9,886 bases of DNA, taken from NCBI GenBank assembly GCA_031284225.1, contig JAITAH010000235.1, positions 1 through 9,886 of the forward strand, in the 5' to 3' direction. Below, piece by piece: positions 1 to 6,601 of the stretch. Numbering within the stretch: the first letter of the stretch is position 1; every line of letters starts with the position of its first letter. The position numbers and the translations under genes are program-made. Origin of the DNA: Dysgonamonadaceae bacterium. Its GTDB lineage: Bacteria; Bacteroidota; Bacteroidia; Bacteroidales; Azobacteroidaceae. The notes beneath the pieces are model-generated. The model was not told the DNA's origin. It did no database searches and saw nothing but the letters and a program-made list of their open reading frames with translations.

Positions 1-986
1 CGCGGACTGGTTACATCGTGTTGAATCATAATCGTTTTACCCTTTTGCGTTTTGATGAGGGTCGTGTTCATATCGCCCAGCGCGTAAGGTTGAGCGGCTT
101 CGGGAGAGTCTTTGCCGAAACGGTTTTTCGCATATTCCGTCATCCCGAATTGATTGGACGAAACGGACGTTAGATAATTCAGTTTATCTCCGCGATGGAT
201 ATTAAGCGCTTGGCAAATCGGTCCAAAACCATGCGTAGGATAGGGGTTTCCGGTATGTTCGATATTGTATTTTTTCCGCCAAAAATTCCAGTAACCGGTC
301 AGCCGCGAAGTTTCGGGCGCCTGGCGATCGTTGAAATTCAGTTCGCGCAAATCGTGGATATAAGCGCCTTCCACATGCACGATTTCGCCCAGTAAACCGG
401 ATTGAACCATATTGAGGGTCGCCATTTCGAACTTGTCATAGCAGCAGTTTTCGAGCATCATGCAGTGGCGACGGGTTTTTTCGGACGTGTTTACTAATTG
501 CCAACATTCGTTGACCGTAACGGCGGCCGGCACTTCAATGGCGACGTGTTTGCCGCGTTCCATGGCATAAACGGCTATAGGCGTATGGTTCAGCCAGTCG
601 GTACAGATGTAAATCAAATCGATATCATCGCGTTCGCACAATTCTTTCCAGCCGTTTTCGCCGGTATATTCCGCGGCGGCCGGCCGTTGCGATGCCGCTA
701 ATTTCGTTTGAACCTGTTCGAGGTTATACGGTTCCAAATCGCAAATGGCTTTAATTTCAGTACCTTCAATCGCAGACATCCGGCTGATAGCTTGCGATCC
801 GCGCATACCAATGCCGATAAAGCCGATGCGCACCACAGGAATCGGGTCGCACCGAAGCTGCAACACATCCGTTTGACCGGTTTGCCGGGCAGGCGTCGGC
901 AGAGATATTAATGATTTTTCTCCACAACAAGCTGTGAATAACGCGCATAAGCAAGCAATGCAAAGGATGTTTTTTAATGTTTTCAT
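1..986 (-). CDS. GH109-like Gfo/Idh/MocA family lipoprotein, partial (C-terminus beyond left edge)
   Basis: I translated the reverse strand from the ATG at 984-986; 328 codons lie in the window and the gene runs off the left edge. Residues 1-20 form a hydrophobic signal ending in a lipobox-like LFTAC (Cys20), so it is probably a lipoprotein. A Rossmann NAD-binding motif GIGMRG sits at residues 58-63. An AIEVPA segment (Glu151), the stretch MLENCCYD, and YPTHGFGP (Tyr249, His252) match what I remember of family GH109, whose members remove alpha-N-acetylgalactosamine with a tightly bound NAD. The Tyr-x-x-His spacing fits the catalytic pair described for that family. Likely role: glycan degradation in the periplasm or at the cell surface. 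Substrate is inferred only; other Gfo/Idh/MocA dehydrogenases remain possible. It has its own promoter at 1017-1048 and no co-directional neighbour in the window. Confidence 0.85.
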   Translation of the reverse strand, partial: MKTLKNILCIACLCALFTACCGEKSLISLPTPARQTGQTDVLQLRCDPIPVVRIGFIGIGMRGSQAISRMSAIEGTEIKAICDLEPYNLEQVQTKLAASQRPAAAEYTGENGWKELCERDDIDLIYICTDWLNHTPIAVYAMERGKHVAIEVPAAVTVNECWQLVNTSEKTRRHCMMLENCCYDKFEMATLNMVQSGLLGEIVHVEGAYIHDLRELNFNDRQAPETSRLTGYWNFWRKKYNIEHTGNPYPTHGFGPICQALNIHRGDKLNYLTSVSSNQFGMTEYAKNRFGKDSPEAAQPYALGDMNTTLIKTQKGKTIMIQHDVTSP

Positions 987-1016
987 GATTTTTTTACTGT
1001 GTTTTTTATCCGGGTG

Positions 1017-1048
1017 CAAAAGTAGTGAAAGTTATTTGTTTGGGCAAT
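1017..1048 (-). promoter_or_regulatory. Bacteroidota-type promoter of the GH109-like gene
   Basis: On the reverse strand a TACTTTTG box (1017-1024) matches the TAnnTTTG -7 consensus of the Bacteroidota primary sigma factor. A partial -33 element, ATTG at 1045-1048, lies 20 nt upstream. The predicted transcript start is about 25 nt before the ATG at 986. Confidence 0.6.
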
Positions 1049-1201
1049 AGAAGATGGGATTAAAATCGTTATTTCGATTTAACGGAAGGGTATGGCTTCT
1101 GAGCAGAAGATGCGCCTTTCGACGAAACTAATTATCGCGATAAACTATGGCAAACAAAAAGAAATGTTTGGTAGCTACCTCGGTGTGGATTGCCTTTTTA
1201 T
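1049..1201. other. Gene-free spacer with small inverted repeats
   Basis: No credible gene is seen between the GH109-like promoter and the metallophosphoesterase remnant. Two small symmetric elements stand out: AAATCG (1063-1068) with CGATTT (1075-1080) around a 6-nt loop, and a perfect 12-bp palindrome TTATCGCGATAA at 1132-1143. A 26-codon open frame starting at the ATG at 1147 runs into the remnant and has no recognisable features. The function of the repeats is unknown. Confidence 0.4.
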
Positions 1202-1518
1202 TCAATGAATTTCGATACATCCGTTAAGTAAATAATCAAACAGATTCCCTCTGTCATCAACCTTATAAATGCGGTTTGCTTCGATGCGTATTCCGAATGT
1301 TTTCCCGAAAATTTGGTCTTGCCGTGTTTAACGTCGATCCGCAATACTTTCTGATTAAAATCGTAAGAGATGTCGTTCACTATAGTATGTCCGATGATGA
1401 TTTTATCGACGTCGTACATTTTTAATATTGGATCAACCTGATTGTCGGTTATTTTTTCATAGTAGTCTTTATGAGATTCGACCATTCCTCTGTACCATAA
1501 GGGTCCCCGTCTGCCAAA
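1202..1518 (-). pseudogene. C-terminal remnant of a calcineurin-like metallophosphoesterase, frameshifted
   Basis: The reverse strand encodes a segment reading GRRGPLWYRGMVESH, then DKIIIGHTIV, then VLRIDVKHGK. This looks like the C-terminal third of Bacteroidota metallophosphoesterases, where GHT holds a metal-ligand histidine. The N-terminal metal-binding part is missing: reading upstream in the same frame gives stop codons at once, at about 1522 and further out. The frame also breaks at 1300-1306. The unshifted frame gives unrelated residues ending at 1198. The -1 frame continues plausibly as TFGIRIEANRIYKVDDRG and ends with TGA at 1202-1204. No promoter is visible, and a divergent promoter lies just upstream at 1609. 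I read this as a decaying remnant. An apparent 95-residue gene starting at 1485 is the out-of-frame version of it. Confidence 0.75.
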
Positions 1519-1608
1519 ATTCTATACTTTCTCCCATATTTGACACTGTCCAAATCTTCTCTATTCTTCCATTATTTTTAGTTTCACATCAATAAAATTA
1601 AACAATGT

Positions 1609-1639
1609 TTTGATTTTATTAAAAATATTCTTATTTTTG
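1609..1639 (+). promoter_or_regulatory. Consensus promoter of the DUF2089-YIP1-hydrolase operon
   Basis: TTTG at 1609-1612 and TATTTTTG at 1632-1639 are separated by 19 nt, which fits the Bacteroidota -33/-7 pattern TTTG-N19-21-TAnnTTTG. The first ATG downstream is at 1658. The location also rules out a longer start at 1610 for the first gene, because that start would lie inside the promoter. Confidence 0.8.
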
Positions 1640-1657
1640 TGCTCAAAAATAAAAAGT

Positions 1658-1921
1658 ATGTTACCTTGTTATTGTCCGGGTTGCGCTTCGCAACTGAATG
1701 TAAAAAGTCTGAAATGTGAACATTGCGGGACGGAAGTAATCGGCCATTATCCGCTTCCCGTGTTGTTGTTATTATCGTCCGAAGAGCAGGATTTTATCCT
1801 CTCTTTTGTAAAAAACAGCGGCAGTTTGAAAGAAATGGCTGCCCGGCTCAAATTAAGCTATCCCACGGTTCGCAACCGGCTGAATGACGTCATTGAAAAA
1901 ATAGAATCGTATGAAAAATAA
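1658..1921 (+). CDS. DUF2089 family zinc-ribbon/HTH protein
   Basis: This 87-residue protein has an N-terminal zinc-ribbon-like module: CPGC at residues 6-9 and CEHC at 20-23. After a short linker it has a helix-turn-helix-like C-terminal half (about residues 40-85) containing LKEMAARLKLSYPTVRNRL. That arrangement matches DUF2089, a family of small presumed DNA-binding proteins without an established function. I chose the ATG at 1658 because the open frame extends upstream only through the promoter. The last 11 nt overlap the start of the membrane protein gene, suggesting translational coupling. Being the first gene of the operon and probably a DNA binder, it may regulate its own operon; this is inference. 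The target DNA and any metal binding are unknown. Confidence 0.85.
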   Translation: MLPCYCPGCASQLNVKSLKCEHCGTEVIGHYPLPVLLLLSSEEQDFILSFVKNSGSLKEMAARLKLSYPTVRNRLNDVIEKIESYEK

Positions 1922-2516
1922 ATGGGAATTACTTTATAATCCGTTTACGAAAATAGCGGGTTGGAAAGCTTTGGTTGTCGGGACGGTTATCGTCTGCGCT
2001 ACCGTAGTAATGGGTTATTACAATCATGCTTATTTCTCTGTTTTGCAAATAAAAATGGCGCTTCATCCATCGCTGTGGCAGTGTTTTGCAATACAGGCGA
2101 CCGGACTGCTGAGCCTGATTCTGCTGATGTATCTCGTATCGCTGTTTTTCGTGAAACGGGTGCGATTGCAAGATGTGGCGGGCATGGCGTTGCTGTCGCG
2201 ATTCCCTTATTTGTTCCTGTTGCCGATCCTGTTTTATTTCAGCCCGGTACTGGAATCCATTGTGGGAACAACGCAGGAAAATCTTTCTGTAGAGGATTTT
2301 AATGAATCGATCAGCGTCTCCGGCTATCTGATGTTGCTGCTTTTTGCCGCACTCGTATTGCTGCTTTTGGGATGGAATATTGTGTTACTCTACCATGCGT
2401 TCAAAGTTTCCACAGGAATCAAAGGGCGAAAAACAGGCATATTGCTTGCCGGTATCATTATTCTGTCGGAAATAATTATCTTTTTATTGACGCCCCTGTT
2501 CCGGCATATAAAATAA
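1911..2516 (+). CDS. YIP1-like integral membrane protein
   Basis: This 201-residue protein has about five hydrophobic segments (roughly residues 19-38, 54-79, 98-118, 137-163 and 176-196), a short basic N-terminus and no signal peptide. Five helices and the N-terminal NPFTKIAGW segment resemble bacterial YIP1-domain proteins, whose role in bacteria is not known. The start codon lies inside the end of the DUF2089 gene (11-nt overlap), so the two are probably translated together. The exported hydrolase begins 19 nt downstream. The grouping of a zinc-ribbon regulator, a membrane protein and a hydrolase hints at a shared envelope-related task, but no motif here shows which. The family assignment rests on topology and overall pattern, so it is less sure than the gene itself. 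Confidence 0.75.
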   Translation: MKNKWELLYNPFTKIAGWKALVVGTVIVCATVVMGYYNHAYFSVLQIKMALHPSLWQCFAIQATGLLSLILLMYLVSLFFVKRVRLQDVAGMALLSRFPYLFLLPILFYFSPVLESIVGTTQENLSVEDFNESISVSGYLMLLLFAALVLLLLGWNIVLLYHAFKVSTGIKGRKTGILLAGIIILSEIIIFLLTPLFRHIK

Positions 2517-2535
2517 TCTGTAAATAGTATTGAAA

Positions 2536-3963
2536 ATGAAAAAAGTATTTTTATTCGTTGTACTTGCTGTTTTCGCAGCCGCTTCCGGCTTTGCGCAAGG
2601 TTTTCAAGGCGCATGGAATGGCGCATTAAATGTGAGCGGCCTGAAACTGCGCATCGTGTTTCATATCGAAGAAAACGGCGGAGCCTGTACTGCCGCCATG
2701 GACAGTCCCGATCAGGGCGTCAAAGGAATACCTGTAACTGCGGTAGAAATCAACGGCGATACGATCCGACTGAAAATCGACAATATGGCGCTGGTTTACA
2801 CGGGAACGCTGTCGGGAGATGCCCTTACCGGCGTCTTTACGCAAGGCAGTTTCAGCACGCCTTTGAATTTAGAACGGGGCGCAATAGTGACTGCCAAACG
2901 CCCGCAAGACCCGCAGGAACCGTACCCTTATCGTTCCGAAACGGTAACGTTTGCGAACAAAGAAGCCGGCATTAGTCTGGCCGGTACGTTTACGATTCCC
3001 CGGGAAGGAACGAATTTCCCGGCAGTCGTATTGATTTCCGGCAGCGGCCCGCAAAACAGGGACGAAGAAGTGTTGCCCATGAATCATCGCCCGTTTCTTG
3101 TGTTGTCGGATTACCTGACGCGCCGCGGTATTGCCGTCTTGCGTTACGACGATCGGGGCGTGGCCGAATCGACGGGGGATTATAAAACCGCTACATTGGA
3201 CGATTTCGCTTCGGACGCCAAATCGGCAATGGATTATCTGAGAATAAGACCGGAAGTAAATCCGGAAAAAACCGGACTGGTTGGCCACAGCGAAGGCGGC
3301 TCCATCGCTTTTTTGCTGGCAAGCGTTCACCCGGAAGTAGCGTATGTTGTTTCGATGGCCGGTATGGCCGTTCGTGGCGACAGTCTGCTAAGGGTGCAAC
3401 GCCGACTGCTTTCGCAGGCGCAGGGTGTGCCGGACGAGTTTATTGCCGTGAATGAACAACTGATTGAGAAAATCACGGCAATGATTGCTTCTCATCCGGC
3501 AGCGTATGTATCGGCACATATAGATTCTCTGGCGGAACAGTTTTGGGCAACAGAAAAACCGTTGATTGAACGATTGCAGACGGTATCTCCTAATCCGTTG
3601 AGCGACGAGGTGTTGCGACGGGAAATCAAAACCGGATTCATGCAATTCATCTCGCCCGAACTGCGTTCGCTCTTGCAATGCGATCCTTCGGAAGCTTTGA
3701 CAAAGATTCAATGTCCGGTATTTGCCTTGAATGGGGAAAAAGATTTACAGGTGCCGGCCGATATGAACTTGAACCATATCCGGGAGCGGGTGAAAAATGT
3801 GAAAATCAAGAAATATTCCGGATTGAATCATTTGTTCCAACATGCCGGAACAGGCGCCATTGGCGAATACGGCGTTATCGAAGAAACGATCGCTCCCGAA
3901 GCGCTGGAAGATATAGCCGACTGGATACGGGAAATAGCTGCCGATTTCATGACGCCGAAGTGA
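2536..3963 (+). CDS. Exported alpha/beta hydrolase
   Basis: This 475-residue protein starts at the ATG at 2536; the TTG two codons earlier is less likely. Residues 1-20 form a signal peptide with probable cleavage after Ala20 (GFA/QG). Residues about 21-120 are a beta-rich N-terminal domain found in front of many Bacteroidota hydrolases of this kind. The alpha/beta hydrolase fold follows, with the oxyanion-side segment LISGSGPQNRDEE, the nucleophile elbow GHSEGG (Ser252), the acid in LNGEKDLQVP (Asp403) and the base in SGLNHLF (His432). All three catalytic residues are present, so an active periplasmic esterase, peptidase or acyl hydrolase is likely, with unknown substrate. It is the last gene of the DUF2089-YIP1 operon. 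It ends 26 bp from the convergent parB, and no clear terminator is seen in that gap. Confidence 0.9.
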   Translation: MKKVFLFVVLAVFAAASGFAQGFQGAWNGALNVSGLKLRIVFHIEENGGACTAAMDSPDQGVKGIPVTAVEINGDTIRLKIDNMALVYTGTLSGDALTGVFTQGSFSTPLNLERGAIVTAKRPQDPQEPYPYRSETVTFANKEAGISLAGTFTIPREGTNFPAVVLISGSGPQNRDEEVLPMNHRPFLVLSDYLTRRGIAVLRYDDRGVAESTGDYKTATLDDFASDAKSAMDYLRIRPEVNPEKTGLVGHSEGGSIAFLLASVHPEVAYVVSMAGMAVRGDSLLRVQRRLLSQAQGVPDEFIAVNEQLIEKITAMIASHPAAYVSAHIDSLAEQFWATEKPLIERLQTVSPNPLSDEVLRREIKTGFMQFISPELRSLLQCDPSEALTKIQCPVFALNGEKDLQVPADMNLNHIRERVKNVKIKKYSGLNHLFQHAGTGAIGEYGVIEETIAPEALEDIADWIREIAADFMTPK

Positions 3964-3989
3964 TAAATGGATGTCGGGCAAGATTTCTG

Positions 3990-4880
3990 TTATTGCCGGA
4001 AAGTATCCAGCAACCCGATAATCCGCTCCAGATCTTCTGACGAAGAGAAAGGAATCGTAATTTTTCCGGCTCCCTTATCATTAATTTGAAACGATACCTT
4101 GGAATGGAAGAAATCGGAGAGGTGATTTTTTAACAATTTGTATTCGTTGATTGGGTTCTGTCGCTTTTTAGCGGCCGACGTTTCGGTAGGTATCGATTGA
4201 CTTTCTTCGTTCAGTGCGCGGATGATTTCTTCCGTTTTTCGAACCGAAAAATTGTATTCGATAATTTGCTCATAAATCATTAATTGCGTCGAAGCATCGT
4301 CTAATGAAAGTAGGAGTTTGGCGTGTCCCATATCAATTTTTTTGTCTTTCAAACCCATTTGGATTTCGGCCGGAAGTTTCAGTAAGCGCAGAAAGTTGGC
4401 GATGGTCGCCCGTTTTTTACCGATCCGTTCGCTGAGTTTTTCCTGCGTCAGTTGGTACGATTCGATCAGGGTTTGAAAAGCCAGGGCAATTTCGATGGCA
4501 TTCAAGTCTTCGCGCTGAATGTTTTCGATGAGCGCCATTTCCATCACATTTTCGTCCGACGCCTTTTTGATGTAGGCAGGAAGCGTGGTTAACCCGACTT
4601 TCAGCGCAGCGCGGAATCGTCTTTCTCCTGAAATAATCTGATACGTATCGTTGCCTGTTTCCCGCAAAGTGATAGGTTGTACTAAACCCAATGCTTTGAT
4701 CGAAGCGGCTAATTCATCCAAAGCTTCTTCGTCGAAATCCCGGCGCGGCTGTTCAGGATTGGGAATAATTTTCGAAAGTTCAATTTCGTTAATAGAAGAG
4801 GAACCTCCGGTATTCAGGTCGTCCATAGTAATCAGAGAGTCTAAGCCCCGACCTAAAACCGATTTTGTTTGTTTGGCCAT
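3990..4880 (-). CDS. parB: Chromosome partitioning protein ParB
   Basis: This 296-residue protein has the standard ParB/Spo0J layout. A short N-terminal tail (VLGRGLDSLI) is followed by the CTP-binding domain with GERRFRA at residues 85-91 and ENIQREDL at 119-126. A helix-turn-helix spans about 145-170 (LTQEKLSERIGKKRATIANF), and a C-terminal dimerisation region reaches residue 296. ParB clamps bind parS sites, spread along DNA using CTP, and are moved by the ParA ATPase so that origins segregate. The length is normal for a chromosomal ParB and both CTP boxes are intact. Its ATG lies one base after the parA stop, so the two genes form one operon. No full parS palindrome was found in the window. 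Confidence 0.96.
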   Translation of the reverse strand: MAKQTKSVLGRGLDSLITMDDLNTGGSSSINEIELSKIIPNPEQPRRDFDEEALDELAASIKALGLVQPITLRETGNDTYQIISGERRFRAALKVGLTTLPAYIKKASDENVMEMALIENIQREDLNAIEIALAFQTLIESYQLTQEKLSERIGKKRATIANFLRLLKLPAEIQMGLKDKKIDMGHAKLLLSLDDASTQLMIYEQIIEYNFSVRKTEEIIRALNEESQSIPTETSAAKKRQNPINEYKLLKNHLSDFFHSKVSFQINDKGAGKITIPFSSSEDLERIIGLLDTFRQ

Positions 4881-4881
4881 A

Positions 4882-5646
4882 TTATTTATTTTTTTCGATA
4901 ATTTCTTTTGCTAACTGGATGTGGTTGAGCGATCCTTTCGATTCCGGGTCGTAAATCAACACCGGCTGTCCGTAGCTCGGCGCTTCGCTTAACTTGATAT
5001 TCCGTTGAATAACGGTGGTGAATACCATATCGCCGAAATGTTTCTTCACTTCATCATAAATCTGGTTCGAGAGGCGCAAACGCGAATCGTACATGGTCAG
5101 TACGAACCCTTCGATTTCCAGAGTCGGGTTCAGTTTAGATTTTATTATTTTAATGGTGTTCAGCAGTTTGCTAATCCCTTCCAAAGCAAAATATTCGCAT
5201 TGTACGGGAATTATAACCGAATCGGCGGCTGTGAGCGCATTGACTGTAATCAGACCCAACGACGGCGAACAGTCAATCAGAATAAAATCGTAATCCGGTT
5301 TAATTTGCACCAAAACTTCCTTTAGAACCTTCTCGCGGTTTTCAAGGTTAAGCATTTCAATTTCGGCGCCCACTAAGTCGATATGCGAAGGAATAATGAA
5401 TAAATTGGGCACTTCCGTCGGAACGATGGCTTCGGCGGGATTTATTTGATCGATGATACATTCGTAAATCGAATGATCGACCCCACGAATATCAATTCCC
5501 AATCCCGACGAAGCGTTGGCTTGCGGGTCGGCGTCCACGATTAATACTTTTTTATCCAAAACAGCCAGTGATGCTGCCAGATTGATGGTAGTCGTTGTCT
5601 TCCCGACTCCTCCTTTCTGATTGGCTAAAGCGATAATTTTTCCCAT
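4882..5646 (-). CDS. parA: Chromosome partitioning ATPase ParA
   Basis: This 254-residue P-loop ATPase of the ParA/Soj type has a deviant Walker A motif KGGVGKTTT from Lys11, the Walker A' segment VLIVDADPQAN (Asp38, Asp40) and the Walker B region LIDCSPSLGLIT. It forms ATP-dependent dimers on the nucleoid and positions ParB-bound origins. I start it at the ATG 5644-5646 (MGKIIALANQ). A TTG-initiated form seven residues longer would begin inside the TACTTTTG promoter box at 5665-5672. The gene lacks the long N-terminal DNA-binding domain of plasmid type Ia ParA proteins, consistent with a chromosomal type. parB follows after one base. Confidence 0.96.
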   Translation of the reverse strand: MGKIIALANQKGGVGKTTTTINLAASLAVLDKKVLIVDADPQANASSGLGIDIRGVDHSIYECIIDQINPAEAIVPTEVPNLFIIPSHIDLVGAEIEMLNLENREKVLKEVLVQIKPDYDFILIDCSPSLGLITVNALTAADSVIIPVQCEYFALEGISKLLNTIKIIKSKLNPTLEIEGFVLTMYDSRLRLSNQIYDEVKKHFGDMVFTTVIQRNIKLSEAPSYGQPVLIYDPESKGSLNHIQLAKEIIEKNK

Positions 5647-5664
5647 ATTGATATTTTTGAGGTA

Positions 5665-5672
5665 CAAAAGTA
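5665..5672 (-). promoter_or_regulatory. parAB promoter, -7 box
   Basis: On the reverse strand TACTTTTG matches TAnnTTTG. No TTTG is found at the expected -33 distance, so only half of the promoter is recognisable. The parA ATG lies about 19 nt downstream, giving a very short leader. Confidence 0.55.
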
Positions 5673-5722
5673 GTGAAAAAACAGGATACTTGGTTGAGGA
5701 ATACCTATAAAGATGGGTCTGA

Positions 5723-5751
5723 TGTTGATAAGTGGATAAGATTGTTAATAA
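5723..5751 (+). other. Cluster of three DnaA-box-like 9-mers upstream of parA
   Basis: Three same-oriented 9-mers lie within 29 bp: TGTTGATAA (5723-5731), AGTGGATAA (5731-5739) and TGTTAATAA (5743-5751). On the other strand they read TTATCAACA, TTATCCACT and TTATTAACA. These are one, one and two mismatches from the consensus DnaA box TTATCCACA. They sit in the non-coding spacer between parA and the DUF4295 gene. This could be a DnaA-binding site or part of a replication origin, since parAB genes often lie near oriC. It could also be chance similarity in AT-rich DNA. No AT-rich unwinding element was pinned down. Confidence 0.4.
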
Positions 5752-5822
5752 CTTGGAGTGGTAAATTGAAAAGAAGATGCATAAGTTGCGGGTGAGCTGA
5801 AGAAAAACGCCCGCGCCCGAAT

Positions 5823-5856
5823 AAAAAAACTCCCTCCGAAAATCAGAGAGAGTTTT
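5823..5856 (-). terminator. Terminator of the rpmB-rpmG-DUF4295 operon
   Basis: AAAACTCCCTC (5826-5836) pairs with GAGAGAGTTTT (5846-5856) across a 9-nt loop, with a single non-Watson-Crick position that is a G-U pair in the reverse-strand transcript. On that strand the stem is followed by a run of seven T. It lies 27 bp after the DUF4295 stop. The opposite strand also ends in TTTT, but no gene there needs it. Confidence 0.8.
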
Positions 5857-5882
5857 CCTAACTTTATAATTATTAACGCTTA

Positions 5883-6035
5883 CTATTTAAAATAGTCTTT
5901 TACAGCCTCATTGGGAATCATTTCTTCCTTAAAAATATATGCTCCTGTCTTTGGTGATTTCTCCATTTTAATCACTTTGGAGTATGAACGTCCTTCGGAC
6001 TTTTCGCGGTATCCCGCAACGGTCTTTTTTGCCAT
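5883..6035 (-). CDS. DUF4295 family small protein in a ribosomal protein cluster
   Basis: This 50-residue basic protein (start MAKKTVAGYREKSEGRSYSK, end EAVKDYFK) was read directly from the reverse strand. It matches the DUF4295 family, known in Bacteroidota and usually encoded after rpmB and rpmG. Its position, 13 nt after rpmG and before a terminator, and its small size and high Lys/Arg content suggest a ribosome-associated protein; no function is assigned here. It ends with TAG followed directly by TAA (tandem stops at 5885-5880), which matters for the serS amber codon discussed elsewhere. Confidence 0.85.
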   Translation of the reverse strand: MAKKTVAGYREKSEGRSYSKVIKMEKSPKTGAYIFKEEMIPNEAVKDYFK

Positions 6036-6048
6036 GGCTTATCCGATT

Positions 6049-6237
6049 TTATTTAATTTCTTTATGAACAGTCATTCTTTTCAGAATCGGGTTGTATTTC
6101 TTCAATTCCAACCGCCCGGTTGTATTTTTCCGGTTCTTCGTTGTGATGTAACGGGAAGTTCCCGGTAATCCGCTTTCTTTATGTTCGGTGCATTCTAAAA
6201 TTACTTGCACCCGGTTTCCTTTCGCTTTTTTTGCCAT
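6049..6237 (-). CDS. rpmG: 50S ribosomal protein bL33
   Basis: This 62-residue basic protein ([20 protein letters not shown]...) matches bL33, a small component of the large ribosomal subunit near the E site. It contains one Cys only, so it is the zinc-free form lacking the paired CxxC motifs. It lies 17 nt after rpmB and 13 nt before the DUF4295 gene, in one operon read from the promoter at 6570-6601. Length and composition are normal for Bacteroidota. Confidence 0.96.
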   Translation of the reverse strand: MAKKAKGNRVQVILECTEHKESGLPGTSRYITTKNRKNTTGRLELKKYNPILKRMTVHKEIK

Positions 6238-6254
6238 TGTTCCAGTTCCCTATT

Positions 6255-6494
6255 TTACACGTTTAAATACCCCTTTTCCGCGGCGCGTTTAATAGCGGCG
6301 TCCAATCCCAATTTGTTGATTGTGCGTAATCCGTTTGCGCTGATATTAAGATTTACCCAACAATCTTGTTCTACCCAATAGAACTTTTTGGTAAACAAAT
6401 TGGCGTCGAACTTGCGTTTCGTTTTGCGGTTCGAGTGCGAAACATTATTGCCTACCATTGCCTTTTTTCCGGTAATCTGACAGATTTTCGACAT
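6255..6494 (-). CDS. rpmB: 50S ribosomal protein bL28
   Basis: This 79-residue protein ([20 protein letters not shown]...) matches bL28 of the large ribosomal subunit. Typical are the N-terminal CQITGKK segment, the SNRKTKRKF basic stretch and [10 protein letters not shown] near the C-terminus. The zinc-binding Cys pairs of the other bL28 form are absent. It is the first gene of the rpmB-rpmG-DUF4295 operon. It has a leader of about 70 nt containing an 11-bp tandem repeat and competing inverted repeats. Confidence 0.96.
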   Translation of the reverse strand: MSKICQITGKKAMVGNNVSHSNRKTKRKFDANLFTKKFYWVEQDCWVNLNISANGLRTINKLGLDAAIKRAAEKGYLNV

Positions 6495-6530
6495 TGTATT
6501 GTAATTTTTTATTGTTTCTGCTTGTGTTTT

Positions 6531-6552
6531 TTGAAGTCCGCTTGAAGCCCGC
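6531..6552 (-). repeat. Tandem 11-bp repeat with alternative stems in the rpmB leader
   Basis: On the + strand TTGAAGTCCGC (6531-6541) is followed directly by TTGAAGCCCGC (6542-6552), a tandem repeat with one mismatch. Just beyond, TTCAAAAA at 6554-6561 can pair either with TTTTTGAA at 6528-6535 (8 bp) or, through TTCAA, with TTGAA at 6542-6546 (5 bp around a 7-nt loop). In the rpmB transcript these are mutually exclusive pairings in the untranslated leader. A regulatory role is inference. Confidence 0.5.
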
Positions 6553-6569
6553 GTTCAAAAATCAGTCCG

Positions 6570-6601
6570 CAAAGGTACGTATTAATTTTTTCTTATCCAA
6601 A
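6570..6601 (-). promoter_or_regulatory. Consensus promoter of rpmB-rpmG-DUF4295
   Basis: On the reverse strand TTTG (6598-6601) and TACCTTTG (6570-6577) are 20 nt apart, a full match to the Bacteroidota -33/-7 pattern. The promoter directly follows the cmk stop codon at 6602-6604, so the ribosomal operon is transcribed independently of porQ-cmk or in addition to it. Confidence 0.85.

Noticed and set aside
1581..1587. GTTTCAC, resembling half of a parS site near parAB; CGTGAAAC at 2150-2157 is similar
   Set aside because: The full 16-bp parS palindrome needs both halves, and the other half is absent in each case. The second lies inside the YIP1-like gene.
5644..5667. Longer TTG start for ParA
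   Set aside because: The TTG is part of the TACTTTTG promoter box, and the family N-terminus begins at the ATG at 5644-5646.
5788..5814. GCGGGTG/CGCCCGC inverted repeat in the spacer upstream of parA
   Set aside because: It forms a 7-bp stem with a 13-nt loop but has no T run and no gene needing a terminator on that strand. I could not assign a role.
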